Below are positions 1-7,538 of a stretch of DNA of 64,000 nucleotides, piece by piece. Both the position numbers and the translations under genes were made by a program. Position 1 is the stretch's first letter. Every line of letters begins with the position of its first letter. A model generated the notes under the pieces. It did no database searches, was not told where the DNA came from, and saw only the letters and a program-made list of their open reading frames with translations. The stretch spans positions 124,001 through 188,000 of the forward strand of contig NZ_JACJTR010000010.1 in NCBI RefSeq assembly GCF_014698795.1, read 5' to 3'. The DNA is from Nostoc sp. FACHB-892 (lineage in GTDB: Bacteria > Cyanobacteriota > Cyanobacteriia > Cyanobacteriales > Nostocaceae).

Positions 1-1
1 T

Positions 2-397
2 GGCGATTTCTTTTTCAATCAACTCGCCAAACCGAAAACGGTGCGGAAAATTCTGCTGCAAGCTTATGCGAATGCTGAGATGGTGACAGATGAGTTGGTA
101 GATATTCTGACTTCACCAGCAAGCGATCCGGGGGCTGTTGCTGTGTTCCTGGCTTTTACTTCTTATTCTACAGGGCCACTACCAGAAGACCTTTTGCCAC
201 TGTTACAGTGTCCTGCGATTATCTTGTGGGGAACGGCTGATCCGTGGGAACCAATTAAATTAGGGAGAGAATTAGCTAACTTTCCGCAAGTAGAAAAGTT
301 TATTCCTTTAGAGGGAGTGGGGCATTGTCCGCAGGATGAAGCGCCGGAGTTAGTCAATCCGATTTTGCTCGATTGGATTTTGGAGCGATCGCGCTAA
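2..397 (+). CDS. alpha/beta fold hydrolase, C-terminal part (5' end outside window)
   Basis: The reading frame is open from base 2, so the gene starts before the window; only about 131 C-terminal residues are visible. They form the second half of an alpha/beta hydrolase: a strand ending IILWGTADPWEP carries the likely catalytic Asp (GTADPW), and VGHCPQDEAPE carries the catalytic His, followed by the usual terminal helix (LVNPILLDWIL). The nucleophile serine must lie upstream. Substrate cannot be told from this half. The next gene is convergent (minus strand), about 80 bases away. The family call is sure; the function is not. Confidence 0.8.
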   Translation, partial: GDFFFNQLAKPKTVRKILLQAYANAEMVTDELVDILTSPASDPGAVAVFLAFTSYSTGPLPEDLLPLLQCPAIILWGTADPWEPIKLGRELANFPQVEKFIPLEGVGHCPQDEAPELVNPILLDWILERSR

Positions 398-474
398 TAG
401 AGTCGGCAAAACTAGAAGCATAATCCTGGTAAGGAATAATTGTTGGTAGTTGTATTTCTTTAAACTCAAATAGT

Positions 475-1179
475 TTAGTAACTAAGAACTAACTGACTTA
501 AGAAAAAAGCAAGTGCTGCACTACCCAAGGGAACTGTTAAATTGTCAATACCCAAAAATGAAACAGCCTCTAAACCAGTAGCGATAACTGCTACTAACAG
601 TGATACTGCCCAAGTTTGCCAACTGTTTCCTTGAGTTCCAACTAAAATCAAACTACTGACAACATAGCTAACGAGCATCATAGTTAGGGAGCCTTCCCAA
701 CTTTTTTCTGTCCCAAAAACTTTATACTTATGTTTACCAAAGCGTTGCCCAATTAAGGCTGCTAGTCCATCTCCCCAAGTCATTATCAAAATTCCTAGTG
801 CTGCGTATTGGGGTTTTTGCAAGTACCAGAACCAGGCGACTAAAATACCGAAACTGACAGAGTAAAAAAATGTCCCTAAGCTTTGCCGTCCAACGCTATT
901 AATACCAGGAAGAATTGGTAATCGGTAGGATAATAAGGTGATTGCACTCGCTAAAATAGAAGCTGTAATGCCTACGCTAGCGGGAATATTTAGCCACCAA
1001 GCGATTAAAATCACATTACCAGTGCCAATATGAACTATCTTCCGCACGATTTCTGGCTTGTCGGCAAAGCGGTTTACCACCCATGCAATCAGGAGGATGA
1101 GTAACACCCAAATTGCAGCCGACGCAATTTGCAGCCAGAAAACCGGAATTGAGGTGAAGTCAGAAAATGTAATTAACAA
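475..1179 (-). CDS. phytol kinase / dolichol kinase-like membrane protein
   Basis: 234-residue integral membrane protein with about six hydrophobic segments. The signature of the CTP-dependent phytol/polyprenol kinase family (VTE5, Slr1652, DGK1) is visible: KIVHIGTGN near residue 47, then TWGDGLAALIGQRFGKHK and FGTEKSWEGSLTM in the middle third. Members phosphorylate phytol (or a related isoprenoid alcohol) in the membrane, recycling chlorophyll-derived phytol toward tocopherol and phylloquinone. The start used is TTG at 1179; no ATG precedes it in frame, so the exact N-terminus is open. It has often been annotated as phosphatidate cytidylyltransferase, a relative. Substrate is inferred from the family. 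Confidence 0.8.
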   Translation of the reverse strand: MLITFSDFTSIPVFWLQIASAAIWVLLILLIAWVVNRFADKPEIVRKIVHIGTGNVILIAWWLNIPASVGITASILASAITLLSYRLPILPGINSVGRQSLGTFFYSVSFGILVAWFWYLQKPQYAALGILIMTWGDGLAALIGQRFGKHKYKVFGTEKSWEGSLTMMLVSYVVSSLILVGTQGNSWQTWAVSLLVAVIATGLEAVSFLGIDNLTVPLGSAALAFFLSQLVLSY

Positions 1180-1239
1180 AGATGCGACAAATGAAAAGTT
1201 TTACCCCTGTTACTAATTTATAAGATTTGGGTAGCTGCA

Positions 1240-1476
1240 ATGAAATTATTATTTATTTGGCTGATTCGGGGCTACCGAATGTTTATCTCGCCGTTGTTTC
1301 TCCCGACTTGTCGCTTTCAACCAACTTGTTCGATGTATGCTATTGAAGCTATTGAACGATTTGGAGTGTTGCGTGGTAGCTGGATGGCAACTCGGCGGAT
1401 TTTGCGGTGTCATCCGTTTCATCCAGGTGGTTACGATCCAGTGCCAGAGGTGGTGGAAAAGGTGAAAGAGGAGTAG
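1240..1476 (+). CDS. yidD: membrane protein insertion efficiency factor YidD
   Basis: 78 residues, the usual YidD length. It has the conserved core: an amphipathic N-terminus ([16 protein letters not shown]), then three cysteines in [15 protein letters not shown] and [15 protein letters not shown]. YidD is a small peripheral membrane protein that assists YidC-dependent insertion. The usual rnpA/yidC neighbours are absent; here it sits alone, divergent from the phytol kinase gene. The ATG at 1240 is well placed. Confidence 0.93.
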   Translation: MKLLFIWLIRGYRMFISPLFLPTCRFQPTCSMYAIEAIERFGVLRGSWMATRRILRCHPFHPGGYDPVPEVVEKVKEE

Positions 1477-1489
1477 TTTGAGGATTAGA

Positions 1490-1530
1490 GTTTAAACGCA
1501 AAGGGACGCAGAGAATGAGGAGAGAGGTAA
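1490..1530. repeat. dispersed acgca-rich repeat
   Basis: Contains AACGCAAAGGGACGCAGAG, a dispersed Nostoc-type repeat. A close relative (AACGCAAAGGAACGCAGAG) occurs at about 45881-45920, and fragments occur near 57169-57180 and 62670-62690. Non-coding here; it follows yidD. Confidence 0.6.
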
Positions 1531-1633
1531 ATTATTAAAGGATGTGTTTGTGGGTATAGCTATTTGGGGAGATGTCAACAGATGAGGTTGTCATCTAGCG
1601 TGGGGGGGTTGAATAATTTAATTTGGATTTATC

Positions 1634-1861
1634 ATGTTTAATCCGACTGCGATTTCTATACCTGAACCACAAATTCCTACTCCTGGGCCGAGTCCGCTAC
1701 CTAGTCCCAATCCTGAGCCGAATCCGCTACCTAGTCCTGAACCTGTACCGGGGCCAGCGATTCCTCAACCGTTACCGGGGCCTGTACCAGAACCAGTACC
1801 TGCTCCCATTCCTCAGACGGTTCCAGGGCCAATTCCCCAAACCATACCGGAACCTGTTTAG
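1634..1861 (+). CDS. small proline-rich protein, hypothetical
   Basis: 75 residues, roughly half proline, made of short PxP/PEP/PGP units (such as PIPQTVPGPIPQTIPEPV). No signal peptide, no membrane segment, no family recognised. The ATG at 1634 has no strong ribosome binding site, and the same DNA is open in a second frame (1623-1874), as expected for a low-complexity repeat. It may be a real Pro-rich peptide or just repeat DNA. It lies between yidD and ychF in the same direction. Confidence 0.3.
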   Translation: MFNPTAISIPEPQIPTPGPSPLPSPNPEPNPLPSPEPVPGPAIPQPLPGPVPEPVPAPIPQTVPGPIPQTIPEPV

Positions 1862-1906
1862 ATTACCTTGGTAATGTAATCCAAAATCTCAAATCTAAAA
1901 TCCAAA

Positions 1907-2998
1907 ATGCTAAGAGCCGGAATTGTCGGACTTCCCAACGTCGGAAAATCTACTTTATTTAATGCTGTAGTTGCTAATGCCAAAGCTGAAGCAGCTAACT
2001 TCCCTTTTTGCACGATTGAACCGAATGTCGGCGTTGTCGCAGTACCGGATGAACGGTTAAATGTTCTTGCTAAAATTGCCAGTTCAGCACAAATTATCCC
2101 AGCGCGGGTTGAATTTGTAGATATTGCCGGTTTGGTTAAAGGTGCTAGTCAGGGTGAGGGACTAGGGAATCAATTCCTGTCCCACATCCGGGAAGTTGAT
2201 GCGATCGTCCATGTAGTACGTTGTTTTGAAAATGACGATATTATCCACGTTGCTGGTTCTGTTGACCCTGCGCGAGATATTGAAATCATTAATATAGAAC
2301 TGGGTTTATCAGATTTAGCACAAATTGAGCGGCGAATTGACCGTACTCGTAAACTAGCTCGTACCAGCAAAGATGCACAGTTTGAAATCACAGTCTTAGA
2401 AAAATTAGCTGCGGCTTTAAATGAAGGTAAATCGGTGCGTCAGGTAAGCTTGAATGAAGAAGAAACAGAAATTATTAAAGGATTAGAACTGCTAACTTAT
2501 AAACCGATTATCTACGCCGCGAATGTATCTGAAGATGAGTTGGCGACTGGTAATCATTTTGTGGAAACAGTGCGGCAAATTGCAGCAACAGAAAATGCCC
2601 AAGTTGTGATAGTTTCGGCTCAAGTTGAAGCTGAATTAGTGGAATTACCAGAGGAAGATAAAGCTGATTTCCTCGCGTCTTTAGGTGTGGAAGAAGGCGG
2701 TTTGAAATCGTTGATTCGGGCAACTTACACGCTTTTAGGCTTGCGGACATATTTCACTTGTGGCCCCAAAGAAACCCGCGCTTGGACAATTAATGCCGGA
2801 ATGTCTGCACCTCAAGCTGCTGGTGTAATTCACAGTGATTTTGAACGGGGATTTATTCGCGCCGAAACTGTCGCTTATAAAGATTTGGTAACAACTGGTT
2901 CGATGAATGCTGCAAAGGAAAAAGGGTTGGTTCGCAGTGAAGGGAAAGAGTATGTTGTGCAGGAAGGGGATGTAATGTTGTTCCGATTTAATGTATAG
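1907..2998 (+). CDS. ychF: redox-regulated ribosome-binding ATPase/GTPase YchF
   Basis: 363 residues, full YchF length. The Obg-family P-loop GLPNVGKSTLFNAV (residues 8-21), the switch region VDIAGLVKGASQGEGLGNQFL (near 70-90) and the NxxE-type specificity motif (YAANVSEDEL, near 205) are visible; YchF/OLA1 proteins prefer ATP. The C-terminal TGS domain ends with the conserved LRTYFTCGPKETRAW, FERGFIRAETV and GKEYVVQEGDVMLFRFNV. The protein binds the ribosome and takes part in translation and stress responses. Monocistronic, followed by a strong hairpin shared with the convergent MFS gene. Confidence 0.97.
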   Translation: MLRAGIVGLPNVGKSTLFNAVVANAKAEAANFPFCTIEPNVGVVAVPDERLNVLAKIASSAQIIPARVEFVDIAGLVKGASQGEGLGNQFLSHIREVDAIVHVVRCFENDDIIHVAGSVDPARDIEIINIELGLSDLAQIERRIDRTRKLARTSKDAQFEITVLEKLAAALNEGKSVRQVSLNEEETEIIKGLELLTYKPIIYAANVSEDELATGNHFVETVRQIAATENAQVVIVSAQVEAELVELPEEDKADFLASLGVEEGGLKSLIRATYTLLGLRTYFTCGPKETRAWTINAGMSAPQAAGVIHSDFERGFIRAETVAYKDLVTTGSMNAAKEKGLVRSEGKEYVVQEGDVMLFRFNV

Positions 2999-3015
2999 GG
3001 TAAGTACGTGAACTA

Positions 3016-3050
3016 CCGACACTGAATTGAAGCCTCAAGTACAGTGTCGG
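3016..3050. terminator. bidirectional hairpin between ychF and the MFS gene
   Basis: Perfect 9-bp inverted repeat CCGACACTG (3016-3024) and CAGTGTCGG (3042-3050) with a 17-nt loop, in the convergent space between ychF and the minus-strand MFS exporter. No clear T-run. It could serve as a shared terminator or be a relict end palindrome of an IS200/IS605-type element. Confidence 0.5.
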
Positions 3051-3120
3051 CTTACAATTTCACTGAATTTTAGGTGACAGCGTGAACTGAATTAATTACT
3101 CCAACTCGCTATCCTCCACA

Positions 3121-4416
3121 TTATGGAATGTCTTCCACATCCAGCAACACACGCACAGAAAAGCCTAGCCAACCAACCAATAACATAGAGAACGCGCATA
3201 TCACATATAACAGCGCGATTCCTGCACCAGTACCAGTCCCAAATAATTCTCCGAGAATACCAACTAGAATACCCTCTGATTGCAAAGCGGGTGTAAAAAC
3301 ATTATCTGCCAATGGCCCTGCTATTAAATAGCCTACCGCAGAAGCGATCTGTAAAAATAGCGATCGCGCTGCAAAAACTCTTCCTTGCACATTAGGAGGT
3401 ACTTTTGCTAACCAAATAGCAGTATCCGAACTCCCATTTAAAGGGAAATTAAAAGACGAACAAAATTGAGCCGGAATCCAAACCCAAGGTGTTCTACCCA
3501 AACCAAAAACAATTTTACTTATACCTGCACCAATCATCCCTAATAAAATACCTTTGATTTTTCGTCTAAAACCGCCCCAAGTACTAACAATTATCGCCCC
3601 TGTTACACCACCAAAACCAGCCGCAGAAGCTAAACTACCTAGCATTAAAGTATTATTATTAGTGCGCGACAAAATCATTGGTGCGTAAAGGGAATCTCCA
3701 ATATCATGGGGTAGCCAAAATAATAAGTTAAGTATTAACAATGCTAATAGACTTTTGTGAGTGGCAATATAACGCCAACCTAATCCCAAATCTTGCCAAA
3801 CATTGACTTCACTTTCATTTTTTCTTGGTGGTGGTTGAGGAATACTAACGAACAATAAACTGCTAATTGCTATAGCAAAAGTAGAGATATCAATCAACCA
3901 AATTCCTAAAAAACCAATGACTGTGTAAAGATAGCCTGCTAAAGCCGGGGCAATAATATTGCTGCCATAACCGGATACAAATTGTAGGCTACTAGCGCGA
4001 GTATAGTGTTGTTTGGGAATCATCAGCGACACTGATGCTGAATATGCCAAAGACTGAAATTGATTAAAAGTTCCGACAATAGCGCCTGTGAGATAAAAGT
4101 GCCAAATTTGTAAGTTATTAGTCAGATGAAGTAGCAGGATAAAAATTGTGCTGAGGACGGCTACTGTGTCACCAACCATCATCAAGAATTTACGGTTAAA
4201 TCGGTCTACAATTACACCACTGATTGGGGTAATGATAATACTTGGTAGTAAACTAAAAAAACCTACCAAAGTCAGAGTAGTTGCTTTACCTGTAATTTCC
4301 CATGCCCAAATTTCAATCGCAAAGCTGGTCATACTGCTACCGATGGTAGAAACTAGCTGACCAAGCCAGACGATGAGAAAATTACGCATACTGGCTAGGT
4401 TTGGTTGTTGTGACAT
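3121..4416 (-). CDS. MFS transporter, probable siderophore exporter
   Basis: 431 residues with 11-12 hydrophobic segments. The N-terminal LIVWLGQLVSTIGSSMTSFAI and VDRFNRKFLM (loop 2-3 motif of MFS drug/siderophore exporters) place it in the EntS/MefA-like branch of the major facilitator superfamily. It is the last gene of the minus-strand iron locus, after the FhuF-like gene (about 40-base gap), so export of a siderophore is the likely job; the substrate is not shown by the sequence. ATG at 4416. Confidence 0.8.
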   Translation of the reverse strand: MSQQPNLASMRNFLIVWLGQLVSTIGSSMTSFAIEIWAWEITGKATTLTLVGFFSLLPSIIITPISGVIVDRFNRKFLMMVGDTVAVLSTIFILLLHLTNNLQIWHFYLTGAIVGTFNQFQSLAYSASVSLMIPKQHYTRASSLQFVSGYGSNIIAPALAGYLYTVIGFLGIWLIDISTFAIAISSLLFVSIPQPPPRKNESEVNVWQDLGLGWRYIATHKSLLALLILNLLFWLPHDIGDSLYAPMILSRTNNNTLMLGSLASAAGFGGVTGAIIVSTWGGFRRKIKGILLGMIGAGISKIVFGLGRTPWVWIPAQFCSSFNFPLNGSSDTAIWLAKVPPNVQGRVFAARSLFLQIASAVGYLIAGPLADNVFTPALQSEGILVGILGELFGTGTGAGIALLYVICAFSMLLVGWLGFSVRVLLDVEDIP

Positions 4417-4453
4417 TTGTAGGGTTTTTTTCGGTATTTTGATGAGTGTAATT

Positions 4454-5332
4454 TCAGTCAGTCTCCACCATTTCTTCCTTCATGAGTGCAATTCGTTCAT
4501 GTGGTTGCATCAGAGGGCAGTTTGGACACTTTTCATCGTATGGAGGAATAAAAGTATATAAGCAGCAGGTGAGGCGGACTGTGGTTATGACTGGTAAACC
4601 GGGTTCGTTGAGTTGTTCGGTGCGTACTAAGTTGTAAAGGGGATTGCGTCCGGGCATGACTGAACTGTAGGGTTGTTCATATAAGACGGAATAATCTGTT
4701 TGTATCGCTTCTAGATTTGTACATTGGCTAAGTTCAGAAAACTGTCCTTCCGAAGCGTTCACCGCATTACCCCACATGGTTTTTTTGGAGAGTTTGCTTA
4801 AAATATGAACTTTGTCTATCATGGGTGCAAAATTGCGTTGGAATAAGCTAGTAAATACAGTTTGGTGTAGGGTTTCCACGCTATTTACTATTTTTCCTGG
4901 ATAATCTTCGGAGATGGGGATAGGTAATCTGTGAGGATAAATTACAGTACCACTCAAATCATGAAACCATAACGCCTTGGGTTCACCCTTCTTTAAAACA
5001 AAACTTACATTGTCAAGTCCAGCATCTAACCCAACACCAGCCCAAGTCATCAAGGCTAAAACACCCGGTAATGTTGTCCAGCTATATACTTTGTTCCATA
5101 TAGATGCCGCAATGCGAATATCTTGAGTTTTTTGGTATATATCGCTGGTTTGCCATTGAGATAAAAGCCTATCTGGTTCGAGATAATTGTCTAATGAAAT
5201 CACCTCAGCATCATCAGGAGGCTGAGTCAAAATTATACAATCTGTATAAAAACTATCTAAATTACTTTGAGCAAGAGTAAATATTTCTTTGACAAAATTC
5301 AGGTCACTGCTGTTAGTTAGTTGTTGAGGCAT
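4454..5332 (-). CDS. FhuF-like ferric-siderophore reductase
   Basis: The C-terminus carries a FhuF-type [2Fe-2S] cysteine cluster. The spacing here is CC-x11-C-x2-C, one residue longer than the CC-x10-C-x2-C described for E. coli FhuF. The remainder (WAGVGLDAGLDNVSF, ALWFHDLSGTVI) resembles the IucA/IucC/FhuF-related fold. Expected role: cytoplasmic reduction of ferric siderophore to free iron. The longest frame begins at a TTG (5359) overlapping the stop of the upstream lipoprotein gene; I prefer the first ATG at 5332, about 292 residues. It belongs to the receptor/binding-protein/exporter locus. Confidence 0.78.
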   Translation of the reverse strand: MPQQLTNSSDLNFVKEIFTLAQSNLDSFYTDCIILTQPPDDAEVISLDNYLEPDRLLSQWQTSDIYQKTQDIRIAASIWNKVYSWTTLPGVLALMTWAGVGLDAGLDNVSFVLKKGEPKALWFHDLSGTVIYPHRLPIPISEDYPGKIVNSVETLHQTVFTSLFQRNFAPMIDKVHILSKLSKKTMWGNAVNASEGQFSELSQCTNLEAIQTDYSVLYEQPYSSVMPGRNPLYNLVRTEQLNEPGLPVITTVRLTCCLYTFIPPYDEKCPNCPLMQPHERIALMKEEMVETD

Positions 5333-5355
5333 TATTTTTCTATGATGATTAACTC

Positions 5356-6327
5356 TCAAGAATTGTTTACCAAGTATTTAAACAAATCATCCAAAATGGC
5401 ATTTGCTGCCAGAATATTACCAAATATCCAGTAACTAGAATCAACTATATACACTCGGTTATTTTTAACTACATTCAAATTTTGCCATAACTGGCTGTTG
5501 TGATACTTTTTAAAAGCATCTTCTGCACTTGGGTCTAATGCTACAAATAAAATATCTGCTTCTAATAACTCTAAACGCTCTAAGCTAACTGAAACTAAAG
5601 GTTGATTTTCATTAGTATTCAGTTGATTTTGCATATCTGGTAGAGGTATTCCCACCTCTGTAATTAGACTTCCAGGGAATGAATACTTGGTACGAAATTC
5701 TGGAACTTGTTTGCCAGCATAAAAGCGGCTGATGGAAACTGTCGTTTTTGTGGGTTGATTATTAATAACTATGCGTAATGCTTGAACTCGTTGCTGATAT
5801 TGCTCAAGTAATTTTTGTGCTTTTTCACTTTTACCTGTGATTTCAGCAATCTGCGATAAAGAATCCTTCCAACCAGTTTGAATGTAATCAAGTGTGACTG
5901 TCGGTGCTATTTGTGAAAATAAATGGTATGTTTCTTCACTGAGAGAAAAACCCAAAATTAAATCTGGGCTTAACTGCACCATTTTTTCTATATTTGGCTG
6001 ACTTTCTTTTCCTAAAGAAATTATACCTTCAGCTTTTTTACCTAACTTTGGTATGATGCTACCCGCTATATTTGGCTGTGTTGCTGCTACTGGTTTTAAG
6101 TCCAGTGCGAGCAATACTTCCATAGAGGTTTCATCTAAAGCAATAATGCGTTGAGGTTTTACAGGTACACAAGTTTCTCCTAAAGGATGTTTTATAGCTC
6201 GACAATTAGATGCTACTAAATTTGCTTTGGGTAATTCTGTGATTTTAGTGTAATTTCCATAACAACCCTGTACCAAAATCACAGCCAACGTTATGATAAA
6301 AAATAGTTTGATATGAGGTTTGATCAT
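5356..6327 (-). CDS. FecB-like iron-siderophore ABC transporter binding lipoprotein (copy 2)
   Basis: 323 residues. The N-terminus has a lipoprotein signal: hydrophobic LFFIITLAVILVQGC with Cys at about residue 22. It is followed by a cluster A-2 (FecB/BtuF) periplasmic-binding fold: GETCVPVKPQRIIALDETSMEVLLALDLKPVA, then SPDLILGFSLSEETYHLFSQIAPTV, a long backbone helix with KSEKAQKLLEQYQQRV, and the C-terminal DPSAEDAFKKYHNSQLWQNL. It binds ferric siderophore outside the inner membrane. Clearly paralogous to the next gene upstream (6443-7423). No FecCD permease or ATPase is encoded nearby, so it must work with a transporter elsewhere. Confidence 0.9.
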   Translation of the reverse strand: MIKPHIKLFFIITLAVILVQGCYGNYTKITELPKANLVASNCRAIKHPLGETCVPVKPQRIIALDETSMEVLLALDLKPVAATQPNIAGSIIPKLGKKAEGIISLGKESQPNIEKMVQLSPDLILGFSLSEETYHLFSQIAPTVTLDYIQTGWKDSLSQIAEITGKSEKAQKLLEQYQQRVQALRIVINNQPTKTTVSISRFYAGKQVPEFRTKYSFPGSLITEVGIPLPDMQNQLNTNENQPLVSVSLERLELLEADILFVALDPSAEDAFKKYHNSQLWQNLNVVKNNRVYIVDSSYWIFGNILAANAILDDLFKYLVNNS

Positions 6328-6442
6328 TATCTAAATTACACTTCATTTTTTGTCGTGTAGCAGAATGCACCATCTTAAATTATTTCGATGTGTTTATAAT
6401 GCTAGTAAAACCAGAAAAAGATGATGTAAATTTTGCAAAATT

Positions 6443-7423
6443 TCATGACTCTTCTAGTAAGTATTTAATAAGGTCGTCTAAAATAGCATTAGCTGACAGG
6501 ATATTTCCAAAAATCCAGTAACCTGAATCAACAGTATATACTCGATTGTTTTTAGCTACATTAAGTGTTTGCCATAACGGATTATTCTGATATTTTTGAA
6601 AATTTCCCTCCGAACCTGGGTCTAGTGCGATAAACATCGCGTCTGACTCTAGCAAGTCTACACGTTCTAAACTAACATTGTTATAACTGACACTTGCGCC
6701 AATACTAACCTGGCGTTGTGCCAGGGGTATAGATAATTTTAATTCCTCTAAAATAGCTACAGGAAATGATAATTGATTTAAGAATTGTGTAAATTGAATA
6801 CTTGTGTAAAACCGCATTACAGAAATTTCTTTATTTTTGAATTTCTCAGCAAAATTTAAGCTTAATTTTTCAATTCTTTGTTGATATTCTGCCAGTAGTT
6901 TTTCTGCTTCTTGAGTTTTATCAACTACCTTGGCAACCTGTAGTAAAGTTTCTTTCCAACCATTTTCTCTATATTCAATGGAAATCGTTGGAGCTATTTG
7001 AGAAAATAATTGATAATTTTGGGAACTCCAAGAAAAGCCTACAATCAAATCAGGACTTAATTTGACAATTTTTTCAAGATTGGGCTGGCTTTGCTTACCT
7101 AAATCGATAATATTATCAATTTTTTCTTTCAATATAGGTGCTTTGTTGCCTACTCGATTTGCTGTAGTTGCTGCTATTGGTTTTAAGCCCAATGCTACTA
7201 AAATTTCTAAACTCTCTTGGTCAGTCACAATGATCCGTTGAGGATGGAAAGGAATACAGCTTTCTCCTAATTCATGCTTAATAATCCGACATTCTGATGT
7301 AGGTAGCTTGACTTTTGGTGAGTAAGTTTTTTTAGGAGAAACGATATAACAGCCTTTGAGAAATATTATAGACAAAGTTATTATCAATAATAATCTTATG
7401 TAATACAACCATTTACTAATCAT
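6443..7423 (-). CDS. FecB-like iron-siderophore ABC transporter binding lipoprotein (copy 1)
   Basis: Ferric-siderophore binding lipoprotein of the same type as 5356-6327, with matching blocks (GESCIPFHPQRIIVTDQESLEILVALGLKPIAA; DLIVGFSWSSQNYQLFSQIAP; WIFGNILSANAILDDLIKYL). The frame can be extended to a TTG at 7504. The ATG at 7423 is better: it puts the lipobox LKGC at a normal position (hydrophobic LLLIITLSIIFLKGC, Cys about residue 25), and a terminator hairpin lies at 7451-7480, inside the longer version. From 7423 the protein is about 326 residues. It lies downstream of the TonB receptor. Confidence 0.9.
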   Translation of the reverse strand: MISKWLYYIRLLLIITLSIIFLKGCYIVSPKKTYSPKVKLPTSECRIIKHELGESCIPFHPQRIIVTDQESLEILVALGLKPIAATTANRVGNKAPILKEKIDNIIDLGKQSQPNLEKIVKLSPDLIVGFSWSSQNYQLFSQIAPTISIEYRENGWKETLLQVAKVVDKTQEAEKLLAEYQQRIEKLSLNFAEKFKNKEISVMRFYTSIQFTQFLNQLSFPVAILEELKLSIPLAQRQVSIGASVSYNNVSLERVDLLESDAMFIALDPGSEGNFQKYQNNPLWQTLNVAKNNRVYTVDSGYWIFGNILSANAILDDLIKYLLEES

Positions 7424-7450
7424 TGGATATTTTGGCGATGAATTTGGGAA

Positions 7451-7480
7451 TAAAACAGCCCTAATATTATTCAAGGGCTG
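7451..7480 (-). terminator. Rho-independent terminator after the TonB receptor gene
   Basis: Read on the minus strand, CAGCCCT and AGGGCTG form a perfect 7-bp stem with an 11-nt loop, followed by TTTTA. It lies about 60 bases after the receptor stop codon and ahead of the binding-protein start at 7423. Expected effect: the receptor is at least partly separated from the downstream genes. Confidence 0.65.
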
Positions 7481-7538
7481 TATGTAATTCTTCTTAACTC
7501 GCAATTAAGAATAACTGTCCATGTGAGCAATTTGTAAA

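Noticed and set aside
1623..1874. Second frame over the proline-rich region
   Set aside because: Leu/Arg-rich shadow of the low-complexity repeat.
7424..7504. N-terminal extension of the binding protein gene from TTG 7504
   Set aside because: It would place a terminator hairpin inside the gene and bury the lipobox; ATG 7423 gives a normal lipoprotein signal.
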